A stretch of DNA of 64,000 nucleotides, from assembly GCA_029582265.1 (NCBI GenBank), contig CM055823.1, positions 6,758,001-6,822,000 on the forward strand, written 5' to 3'. Positions 11,737 to 23,500 of this stretch are shown here, one piece after another. The stretch's first letter is position 1. The number at the start of each line of letters is the position of its first letter. The position numbers and the translations under genes were made by a program. The notes under the pieces are model-generated. The model made no database searches and was not told the origin of the DNA. It worked only from the letters and a program-made list of their open reading frames with translations. The DNA comes from Zoroaster sp. YZ-2022 (lineage: Eukaryota > Echinodermata > Asteroidea > Forcipulatida > Zoroasteridae).

Positions 11737-14165
11737 AACCCAAGTTTTCTAGATGACCCTCAACATATGTAACAATCTATAAGAATTAATAGCAACAAAA
11801 TATTTGTGAAATCTGCCGTAGGTTCGAGACGTAAGGTCAATAACTACTATTTTTCATTTATACTACAGGTCCTTTAGTTTGGTAAGCAGTTTGCAACAGC
11901 TAATTCTCTATTTGTAAAATAGTAAAAAGTATAATGTATGCATGTACACTGACATTATCATTAACATAAACATATTTCTTGGATTAGCAGGGATTTTGGC
12001 TTGAATGCCAAAATGTGATTCAAATGGTACTTGATTCTGTAAATGCTCGTGAACAAGTTCTGCTAGCAGATATGAAGTATAATATTTTGATATAAATAAG
12101 ACGAAATAATATCTTTAAGTAGTAATAGTTATATGAAGAATTTCGATCCATATGATTTGATCATCTCCTGGAGAATGCCTGAACGCTGGTGCTGGAGGGG
12201 CGTAAGTAGCTTGGTGGAGGTTCCTGATGCTAGGATTTTGGGCTTTTCCAGCTCACTGTGGTCTCAGTAGATAGAGGATATTCTGAATGGTGATTTTTTT
12301 GTGTTTGAAAAACTCCGTCAGGAAATTCTGCTCGCTCACGATGTCCACTTTTATTTATTTATTTTATATTTTATTATTATTATTATTATTTACTGTCAGT
12401 CACCCTAAACAAGGCCAACAGCTACGAAAGTGTAAGGGGTTACATTATGCGATATGTCATCTACCATTTATATTATATTTATATTATTATTTTATATCCA
12501 CCATTTATATTATATTATATCCACCACTTATTAAGCAAGATTACATTTGTTGATGTTTTTCTTAAACTTAAATAGATCGTAAGTTGGTGGAAAGCAATCA
12601 GCTGCTATAGGGCGTTCCATTGTAATGCTGTTTAGGGAAGATGCTATCCAAATGGAACTTACTCTTGATTTTGGGGAGTCGAAGATAGGGTGTTCACCTG
12701 CTTGTTTAGCAAAGCAAGTAACACCAGAGAAAATCCCTGCACTTAGGTACTAGGTCATGTAGCAGAACAATCCTATTTTTTAGGCTTTTGACCTGGTACT
12801 AATGCTTGTGCTGTTCTTGTAGACGTAGCAATTACATAAAAATATAAAAATGTATAATTAATAATGTGTGAACTAACAAATGTATTATTACATAATTTAT
12901 TAATAGAAAGTGAAAGATAATATTGTAACAAATTAAATATCAGTTGTTTTAACCAACCACACACCACCATCGTGACGTTTAATTTTGATCTCTTACAACT
13001 AATCACCATTATATGTACATGAAGACCCTTGTTATGACAACGATGCAATCAGCATGGTTCGAGCTGTGATTTAATAGAAACGAACCAAAAAACAATAAAC
13101 ATCTGATAAACAGCATTTAGGCCTACAATTCACTAATTGTCTCAAATTTAGTTACATGAACAATAATGATTAAAACAGTTGATTATCAAAAATTGTGTCC
13201 CCTGTGTATTAATTCTCATTGCCTAAATTTTGCTTAGTCTCAACATCAATCAGCTTGAAGCATCAACATTTGAAATCAAAGTCTCCAAATTTAACCCTTT
13301 CAGCTTGAATCATCACATTATCCTCAGCAAAAACATAACTAGACTAGCTCTATGAACTTCTTCCTTCGTATACACTACGTCGGAGTTCTACAGATGAAAC
13401 CTTATTTTCTCCCCATACATGCAATATGCTGAATAAAATGATGCATGTTTCCACTATTTCCCGTCCCGTTTTCGCCCGTTTAAAAGTACATTTCCATATG
13501 TCTGTAGCGTGTGTGCGAATTAGACTTGTCCCGTCTTTATCTTATCAAGGATATAGACAGGCTCCGTTCAAGAGATTTCATTGGATACATTACGCTGAAT
13601 ATGATACATTACGCTGAATATATTACGTCACGCTTCGAGGCTCGCAGTCGAGTCGCGGGCGAGCTACCAACCAAGGCCAAAGTTGAATCTTGAGCATAAC
13701 ATGGCGGCACGGACAGTTTCTGGTGTACTAGTTATTCACGAGCCTCGAATTAAGTGGACGTCAGATGTTCAGGCTTGTGTGCGAATACGAAAACTGATGT
13801 GTGCATGCGCGCGGGTCATGTGAATTGCATATTCACTGCATAAATGCATGTATTATGTCACTCGTGAGAACTCGGCGACTGATTTAAAAATGGCGTTGTC
13901 GCTGAAGATGATTGTATGTACATGTAAGTTGAAAGCGGAGGGATTTTCTGGAAGGGAGAAATCATCGGTTTACGAGTTAGAGAATTTGCTGAACATGCTA
14001 TTTAGCGTGTGGGGTAGGAGCCATGGTCTGACGTTCACAACGACAAATTACATAATTATTCTAAAAAATAGGAGACTGTGAACGGAAGAAGCATTCGGAT
14101 TAATATCAACATGGCCAGTTGTGCGATGATGGCGGATATGTCATGTATGTACGCATTATGGCCTC
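11737..14165 (+). repeat. Rep1 dispersed repeat, copy B (most complete)
   Basis: The most complete uninterrupted copy, about 2.43 kb. It begins AACCCAAGTTTTCTAGATG just after the gene A 3' flank and ends near GATGGCGGATATGTC...GGCC. Its 3' part carries a copy of the ACGTCA-bearing inverted-repeat element (13535-13765). No coding capacity recognised. Confidence 0.8.
13535..13765 (+). mobile_element. TGACGTCA-family MITE, copy 1 (inside Rep1 B)
   Basis: An inverted-repeat block with TTACGTCACGCTTCGAGGCT on one side and GAGCCTCGAATTAAGTGGAC on the other. The family recurs at 32270, 60775, 63050 and 63836. This copy has lost the exact palindromic TGACGTCA. Confidence 0.6.
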
Positions 14166-14166
14166 A

Positions 14167-14751
14167 AAATATGTAACAAAATTAATAGCAACAAAATATT
14201 TGTGAAATCTGCTGTAGGTTCGAGACGTAAGGACAATAACTACTATTTTTCATTTATACTACAGGTCCTTTACTTTGGTAAGCAGTTTGCAACAGCTAAT
14301 TCTCTATTTGTAAAAAGTATAATGTATGCATGTACACTGACATTATCATTAACATAAACATATTTCTTAGATTAGCAGGGATTTTGGCTTCAATGCCAAA
14401 ATGTGATTCTGTAAATGGTACTTGATTCTGTAAAAGCTCTTGAACAAGTTTTGCTAACAGATGAAGTATCATCTTTAGATATAGTAAGACGAAATAATCT
14501 CTTTTAAGTAGTAAGAGTTATGGGAAGAATTTCGATCCATATGATTTGATCATCTCCTGGAGAATGCCTGAATGCTGGTGCTGGAGGGCGTAAGTAGCTT
14601 GGTGGAGGTTCCTGATGCTAGGATTTTGGGCTTTTCCAGCTCACTGTGGTCTCAGTAGATAGAGGATATTCTGAATGGAGTTTTTTTTGTGTTTGAAAAA
14701 CTCCGTGAGGAAATTCTGCTCGCTCGCGATTTTCACTTTTATTTATTTAAT
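14167..14751 (+). repeat. Rep1 dispersed repeat, copy C (5' part only)
   Basis: Begins immediately where copy B ends, giving a head-to-tail B-C arrangement. It aligns with the first ~600 bp of Rep1 and stops near the TTTATTTATTT tract. Confidence 0.8.
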
Positions 14752-15065
14752 TAACTCGAGTCATAAAATTGAAGTGAAACAAACAAAAAATACACAATTA
14801 AAAATATATATGCATTCATGTGCAGGCAAAGAAGACGACTCATTGATGTTTATCTTTTCTTGTGCTTTAATATTTTGATTAATACAACATGGTTTGGAAA
14901 TCATCACATTAGTTACATCTAGCGGTGTTTAAGGAATCCATCGCAACTGCATTTTTTTAATTTAGGAGTGGGCGGGGTAGCAATTAGCCTCAGAAGTCAT
15001 CCATCCCCCTTAACAACGTTGATCCATCATTTGAATGGAATTATTGCAGATAATGGAGATCATGA

Positions 15066-15228
15066 TTAATAATAATAATGTGGACTTATATGGCGCACGT
15101 ATCCACCAAACCAAATTATGGTAAAGTGTCTTGCTCAAGGACACAAGCACCCCGGTCGCGGCTGGGATTCGAACCCACATTCTGACGACTCGGCCATCAG
15201 AACACAAAAACCGCTCGCCCATAGCTCT
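15066..15228 (-). mobile_element. tRNA-derived SINE, partial, minus strand
   Basis: Read on the minus strand it has a B-box (GGGTTCGAATCCC), the conserved GTCCTTGAGCAAGACACTTT block and an (ATT)n tail. The A-box side is damaged and the body is shortened relative to the copies at 34.9 and 48.3 kb. Confidence 0.75.
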
Positions 15229-15229
15229 C

Positions 15230-16850
15230 CATGATTGAATTTGATGTTGTCAAGTTTACAGATCCTTAAGTCTGGTCGCCATTATAGCACTATCATTGTT
15301 TTCCTGTCATACCGAGACAGTACTTGTGGTAATTGGCAATACTACATGAGCACCACAAGACATTTCTGTAGGGTCGTGGTCCCGGCCACGACAAATCATT
15401 GTCATTGTTGTACACGCCCTATGAAGGCATTTTATACTCCAACAGCTCCAACCGTTAACAGTACGTCACCGATTTTAGAAGGTGAAATATTTCCCCCTTT
15501 TCAGCCAAATTGTTCGTAGACAGTGGCGTAACTATAGGGTCCAATTTTCAGGGGGCACTACTGAGCGCCACCACCGTTTCTAGTCGGGGGAATGACGATG
15601 ATGAACAACACAATTGGTCAGTACTACTTTTGGAAACTTCTTCAAAACACTTTCGGAAGTCGTAGTCGGTAAACTTATTTTTGCACCTGTAAGCGATGTG
15701 ATATGCTTTGTGTACAAAACGTACCGCAGTAAACAGTTTGGCTTTCGCCCCGCCGTAAACGTACGTCATCAAAATAGGCTCAGTGAAAGTGTCTCCGACG
15801 GCTTTTGTTTTATTTCCTGCCATTCGCGGTAGTGGCGAAGTACAGGTTTTTTTAAGGGCCCACGGTGAAACGAAGGGGAGTACGGCATGAGGCAGTAATT
15901 ACTATTTTTTTTAATTACAACAATTTTTTTTTAGTCAATTGAGCTGATTTTTTTTGTGAACTGTCACTGACCCTTCCTAAAAAGAGTGGCTAAACAGTTC
16001 TACCCTAGAGTTCATCACCGGGGTAGGGCAACCCTTACAAATAATGGTCTCTGCCAACAGCCATAGACTTGTGTACAAAAACATGATACCATTGTGTATA
16101 GCCACTTGCTATATCTATATCAATGGCCCTGGGACTAAATGCAAACAACATCTGTTTGTAGGCATTCCTGACCCAGAAATACACCCAGGGTAATTACTAG
16201 GTGGCCTAGTTTGTGTTTTTTTTCACCCTGTGGCTGTTATGTGTCAGTGCTTGTATTGCAGCGCAATACTGATTTCAATGTTTACATGGCTGCAATGGCT
16301 GTACTTCAAAAGAAAACCTGTCTGTCTATGGCTGTTTGGTGTATGGATTGTAGTGGATGTGGGAGTGTTGGCTTGGGGTGGTAGGGGGGGGGGGGGTATA
16401 ATAGTTGTGGTTTACTCTTGTAGTGTTGTAGTGGCCTAATCAAACAGTAAATAGACACCTGCTGAGTGCTTTGGGGATGGCAGTTCGCATAGGGTTGGGG
16501 GCGCGGATTTCGACATGTACTATTTTTGGCAAATCAGTGGGTGTAAATTGCCAGAATGTTCAAATCTTTGGTGTGTGTGTCCAGGGAACTTCTATTCATC
16601 TGTTCAGACCATTAGAAAAAGATTTGTGCCCCCAAACACAGTTATTTACCCGCCAACATAAAACGCCTTCCGCGTGCGCCCCTTCGTGCATCCGTGTAAA
16701 TTTTTTTAAGCGGTGTTTCCGAGGGAGGAAACTAATGAAAGTCTTATTTTTGGTTATTCTTACTTAGAATTAGTTACTTTTTAAAATAGGGTTGAAAATA
16801 TTTACTATTTTGTATGGTCTTTAACATATCGGGCTTTTGGACGCCAAATC
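15230..16850. other. Gene B upstream region, no gene seen
   Basis: Homology to the gene A flank covers about 15745-15855 and resumes at about 16727. Between them lies about 870 bp absent from the gene A flank, including a G-run at 16387-16396. ORFs here lack splice or family support. Confidence 0.5.
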
Positions 16851-16857
16851 GCAGGTG

Positions 16858-16880
16858 TGATTGGTCAATATGTATAAATA
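16858..16880 (+). promoter_or_regulatory. Putative core promoter of HNMT-like gene B
   Basis: An inverted CCAAT box (GATTGG) followed by a consensus TATAAATA at 16873-16880, about 200 bp before the start codon and matching the gene A arrangement. Confidence 0.45.
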
Positions 16881-17076
16881 TTGTGTAGGGCGTAATGGAT
16901 TGTTCTATTATTTAGTCTAAGTTGATAAAATAGGGTGGCACATATAGTGGCTGCATTTTGAACTGAATATTTCATTTGAACTGAATAATATATTTGTTAA
17001 ATGTTTTTCTTTATTTCACAGGTTTTATAAGCATAATTAGTATCCAGGTTTTAAAATAATTACATTCCCACCAGAA

Positions 17077-17503
17077 ATGGCGAGTGAGTTCACTGCATCA
17101 TCATCATCACGCAAAGACGAAATGTCTTCCCAAGCTTCATCAACTCATGAATTAGACACCTTCCAACGTTCAGAGGAAGGAAATGAAGGCAAAGAAGAAG
17201 TGGTACTCGCTGTTGGGATACAAGAGGTTACACCAAAACGTGATGAGCGCAATTTGGTACCCGTTTCGCCTCTTGCGTCTAACGTGTTCCAGCCGATCAA
17301 CTCTGACCCTGATTGGTACTTAGAGTGCTTTGATGAGTTCCTGGGGCGAAGCGACGCACATGATGTCATCGCTTCATGGATCAAGTACAACATGCGGTCA
17401 ATGGTACAGAATCAACTGGATGTAAGACGGGGGCTTCTCTCATCTCCACCGGTCAACTCACAAGAGAATGTATATAACATCCTCAGTTTGGGCAGTGGCT
17501 CAG
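17077..17503 (+). CDS. HNMT-like gene B, coding exon 1
   Basis: Residues 1-142 plus one base of Gly143. The donor is GTTAGT, as in gene A. A possible leader acceptor (TTTCACAG) ends at 17021. Confidence 0.85.
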
Positions 17504-20500
17504 GTTAGTTTAAGTGATCATTGAATTGTGTACACACAAGCCTCGATGTTTTATTGATTGATTGATTTTGTTTTTGTTTAGTTTTGAATGTAAAATAAAA
17601 ATATGGCAGAAAATTGGGGGGGGGGGGGAAGTGGGGCTGTACCTCTCCCCTCCCAGAGCCAATATCCCATTCGCTTTGCTATAATACCTTTTGACAAGGT
17701 TTTAACTAGCCTTGACCAAGGCGATTCGAAACGGTTTAAGGTTGCAGAATATACCAAGGCCCAGATATTATTGCCCGCGTACAATAATGTCACAATGGTC
17801 TACACAGATATCAAGTTATAGGTTACCTGTTCTCCATAACATAACATGTTCAACAAATGTTAACATCTCCCAAGATGTGATTGTGCCAATAAAACTATTG
17901 GCACGGACTATACCCGAGATTCGTCCCTCCGCCCCAACTCCCTTTCAACCCAAACGGTGATCTTTTTCCCTCGGCTGTCTTCTTGGGAAAAGAAAACACT
18001 TCATGAATCACGAGGACTCGAGGCGATAGTGTCACATTGTCTCCACATAGTCATAAACATCTGTGTTACTAGTCCGGAATGCTGCCACACTGCATGTGAT
18101 CAGAAATTTGTGGGGGGCGGGGGGCACGTGCCCCCCCCCCCTTCCCCACAAATTTCCAGTTCCCCCCACGAAAAATCCTCATAGTGCCTCAAAAAAAAAA
18201 AAAATCGAAAAAACCCATACCCTGTGGGCCCCCACTGAAAAGCAATTCCCTCTGTGCCCCCTACTGAATAAGTCCTGGCTACGCCGCTGATGTGAATAAC
18301 ACTATGAAGTTAAGTGGGCTAAATAGTGTCATCAAAGTGTGCGTGTCAATGACCATATACGTAGTTCATAGTGTGACCACACATAGTTCATAAAGTTGTT
18401 GTTTTTTTGCATAATATGCAGGGGAACTGGATACAGCGATTATCCAAATGCTACGCTCCGTTCGCCTCGATTCTAGGATCAGTGTGACCGCGGTAGAACC
18501 AGATGTTACCATGCTAGAAAGGTTCCGTGAGCTTGTTTCATCTGAACCCGAGATGGCTGATGTTGACTTCCACTTCAACCAGCAAACCTCATCCGAGTTC
18601 ATTGTAAGTCTGTTTTAGGGGTGTAAATCACAGAATATACGACGTGCATATTAACTTTTTTTTCTATGCGGGTGAGGGGAGGGGGACGGGTTCATCATCC
18701 CAAATGTTGTTTTGATGACAGCTTCAAATTAAAAATGCATGTATGGACTGCGCCTTCTACCGACCAACAACAGACGAAAAGAGTTCTGTCAATAAAAATT
18801 ACGACAAAGCACTCGGTGTAAACCTTCGTAAGCCATATTAGCAATGATCACGTAGCCCATCACTTCTGGAAAGTTTGCCAAAGAGTAGTCCAATAAAACG
18901 CCAGTGAATGCTAATTTTATTTTATCCAGATCCATAATCGAAGACTTTCAAAGACCTGTACAGCCCAAGATTGTACATTGCCTAAACGGTGCTTCTCTGA
19001 GTTTGGTTTTACGTACTACACTGTAAAATATTACCCGTAACATTTACGGTCGAAAGTCGTGCAGCGAGTTGCCACCTTTCTACCGTATTTTGTTTACTTG
19101 TGGACCGTATTGTATTTTACGTCAAACCATTATGTTTACGGTAAAAAGTCTTAATACTACGGGTAACGTATTTTGGTAACCGTAATTTTTAATGCTTTTT
19201 ACCGTTTACTGACACCCTAGCTGCCAGGTATAGCTCCGTAATTTTTACGGTGGAAGTTTTACAAATTGTGCCGTACATTTAACGGGATTTTTGTATGGAT
19301 GGAACTCTGCATTAGCTATGGGATGGATCTGCAGATACTGGAATTAATCAATGCAACTGTTTATTGTACACAATGTTTTTCACTTACCTACACGTACACG
19401 TAGTCTGGTTCTTTTTTCAACCACTCCTGATCCTCTCCAGTTACTAATGTACAGAACATGTATCCTTTATATAATACTGTCTTTTCAATTATAATCTATA
19501 TTTCAATATTTTAAATTTTGAATGTACTTTTTTACATAAACATAGAAAAGAACATCAAAATCTTACCTTTTTAATGATAAAATTAATAATAAATTATTTG
19601 AAAATGGCCTTAAATCACCCAATGGCATTTTTACATATTTAAACATTGGAAATGATTCGAGCGCAAAGCTATGTCAAAGTAAGGTCAGATCATTTACATA
19701 TTGGATATATCCCAGAGTGCAATGGGAGTGGCCATAATACGGGTTTCGGCCGTAAAACATTGAGAAAGGGATGATTACGGTAATTCACCGTAGAATTTAC
19801 AAACTTTTCGGCGTAAAATTACGGAAATTTTTTACAGTGTAGGGAAATTATAGTACGTGTCCATTAGCTTGGCATGGTACTGTCATGACTTTAACTGTCC
19901 GCTAGGCTTAACCAAAGCACGTCGATCGGAACGGTTTGGTCACATACAACAGCCTTATCAAGGCAAAACTGTCAGCTAAAAAAATGTGTTGTGAAAAATA
20001 GAACAACTATCCGTTACGTATACATAATTACCAAGGTAAAAAAATACTGTCAGTCTCCTAAGTCCAATAGCACTGTTTTTGCGGTGCAGTATACGATTTG
20101 TGTACGTAGTCCGTAGAAGCTATATAAGTACTTTTGTAAACAGTCAGAAGCGCACGTTTACTAGCAATATTTTTAATTCCATGGCGACAAACTGTTACAT
20201 GCGTGAAGGACGCCCTCAACAGGTCGTGCTGGATTGGATAAAGTTTACCTCTTGTATTTGGAAATGGATGGATCGTGCACGGGAAGGATATTGCATGGCC
20301 ACCAGCCTAAATGATAAATGGTCATTATTAGGCCTGGGCGAATAGTAAAAATTTACTATTCGATTAATCGCGCGCAACTATTCGCGAATAATCGACTATT
20401 CGCGAATAGTTGGCCATTTTTTCCCGCGGTTTATAAAAGTACTAAAACATTAAAAACAATTGCTTTGACAGTAATTTCTGGCCTATTTGTAACATTCAGA

Positions 20501-23500
20501 CAATAAACAAACATATACATTAAGCTCTTTCATGCCTGTTGTTGTTTTTTCTTTATTTCTTGCAAAATTGTACTCGAAATAATACATTTTCGTAAGTGAA
20601 AATCCAATCGCCGTCGAGTTATTACTCTGGCAGCGTGGGAAACTTCCAGCACAAATTAGCATTAACAGTGCACATTGAGCACATGCTAAGTCACGCGCAG
20701 TTACGTTCATCTCATGTCAACAGAGGGAAGTCCACCTAAACCCCATAAAATGAACGCATTGAATAGATCTTGTTTATATTTAAGTCGCCGTTAAGAAATA
20801 CCAATAAGTTGACGGTCACCCTTGTTATTTCAAATCGATTAGCCTAGTCCTATACACAAAATAAATAACCATGCAAGCAGTACGTGTTTATGCTCATGCA
20901 GGGGCCACTTTTTAGACGTGTTCGTTGTTTACGTCCAAAGCTAGCTTCCGCAGTGTGCCCCGCACTATGCTTAAAAACCTTTGGTTCAGGCACGCACGTG
21001 GTGAGTGTACCCTGAACTGATTTTGTACGACGGCCTATGCGTTTTGTGATTGACTTGTGCTCACCGCAAATTACGTTATCATTATTGGACAAACTTTTCT
21101 TGGGAACCAAATGGGGCGTGGCAAACAATTACGTCATGCAATAAGTGGATCGGTGGGATTTATCATTACTCATCAGTAGACCTACGTTACCTGCAAGTGC
21201 AAAGACAATTACACCAGCAATGCGAAAGACAGTGACCAAAGACCATGCTTTTCGTATTTAATATTTATGAAAATAAATTGACATTTTCAAACAAATCGAT
21301 GTGTAATAAATAAACAACATGAAACATTAATCGCAGTTGTTTAATCATTAATTCATCATCTCCAGCTTTTCTTCAAAAACAAAAATGTTACATGATTTTG
21401 TAGTGTTCAAATTTAATTAGTAATTACCTTCAGTTTATGCTACTTTTAAGTTTATGCTACTTTTAAGTTTATGCTACTTTTACAGTCGATGCAGTCACAG
21501 CCATCCAGGCTGCCCTATCGGCTCCCTCAAAGGCACTACTAGTGAGTACTATTCGCGAATACTATTCGCGAATACTACAATGCATACAACTACCAGCAGT
21601 GCCTGGACAGAACAGTACAATTGGCAGCATTGCTCGCGAATAGTCGCGAATAGTTCACGAACAGTTCACGACAGCAATGTTTATGTTGTGTAAAGGCAAT
21701 GCATTATAATTGCAGGTAACAGTCGATGCAGTCAAGCCACAGCCATCCAGGCTTGTGCCCTATCGGCTCCCTCAAAGGCACTACTCGTGAGTACTATTCG
21801 CGAATACTATTCGCGAATACTACAATGCGTACAACTACCAGCAGTGCCTGGACAGAACAGTACAATTGGCAGCATTGCTCGCGAATAGTCGCGAATAGTT
21901 CACGAACAGTTCACGACCGCAATTTTTATGTTGTCTAAAGGCAATGCATTATAATTGCAGGTAACAGTCACTGCAGTCACAGCCAGCCAGCCTGCCTGAC
22001 TTGTCGGCTTCCTCAAAGGCATTACTAGTTGCAAACACTACAACGCTTACTACCATGACTAGACAAAACTGTAATTGCCAGCTTAATAGGATTACTCACG
22101 AATAGTGGTTGCGAATAGTTAGCAAACACTTCACGACCACAAGTTATGGATGGTTTGGAAGGCAATTGGTCATTATTCGCGAATAGTTGCCAGGTATACG
22201 CGCCTACGCGATTAATCGAATAATTCAAATACCGCGAATACGAGTACGATTAGCAACAACTATTCGCGAATATTCGAATAATCGAATTATTCGCACAGGC
22301 CTAGTCATTATAATACTTTCAATTCAAAAGTTGTGCTAATATTTTGAAATAACTGGCATTCTCTTTGCCTTAAACATATACAGCAGATCGCCGAGGGAAA
22401 TGCCGAGACTGATATGACCTTTGACATGATCCATTCAATCCACATGATGTACTACGTTCCTCTTGTGGAATTGGAAGCAACGTTAAAATATTGTTACCAA
22501 CGACTTTGCTGGGGAGGGTATTTCGTTATATTTATTACCTCAGGTAAGATACATAATTTTGGCAGAGGAGCCGTTGTCGCCTTAGGTACTCGCCCAATAG
22601 TACCAGGCAATCTCAGTCCTATGAATATTACAGGACTTTATGTGATTGCCTAGTACCATTGGGAGTCACCCAGGGTAATCCCCAATGACACCCAGGCAAC
22701 CTGAATCATATGAACATTACAGGACTTTATACGATTGCCTAGGTACCACTGGGGAGTCACCTAGGGTACTCCCCAATGGTACCCAGGCAATCTGAATCAT
22801 ATGAATATTACGGGACTTTATATGATTGCCTGGGTACCATTGGGGCGTCACCTAGGGTACTCCCCAATGGTACCCAGGCAATCTGAATCATATGAATATT
22901 ACGGGACTTTATATGATCGCCTGGGTACCATTGGGGAGTCAGTCACCTAGGGTACCCCCAATGGTACCCAGGCAATCTGAATCATATGAATATTACGGGA
23001 CTTTTTTATATGATCGCCTGGGTACCATTGGGGAGTCACCTAGGGTACTCCCCAATGGTACCCAGGCAATCTGAATCATATAAATATTACGGGACTTTAT
23101 ATGATTGCTTAGGTACCATTGGGGAGTCGCCTAGGGTACCCCCAATTGTACCCAGACAATCTCAGTCTGATGAACATTTTACGGGACTTTTATGATTGCC
23201 TGGGTACCTAGGGTAGCCTACTACCCAATGGTACCCAGGAAACCTCAATCATATGAACATTACAGGACTTTTTTTATATGATTGCCTGTGTACCAATGGG
23301 TGACACTGCCCCTTTAGGCCCATCAGCCATAATACACCCATTTTAGAGTGGCTATGTATAAATAAAGAAACTGAACAACATAAATTTTATTATCACATTC
23401 AAGGTAAAATGTTGTAAAAAGTTTTTTTTTCTGAACTCCTTTGTCTCGATTTCAGAAAAGCCTCCGGTCTACTGGAGTAAAACAAACAAACGACCCTCTT

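Noticed and set aside
13848..14081. 77-codon ORF in Rep1
   Set aside because: Not preserved in frame in copy D, with no domain or splice evidence.
20850..21128. 92-codon ORF in the hAT-like element as a transposase remnant
   Set aside because: No BED zinc finger, hAT dimerisation or catalytic motifs visible.
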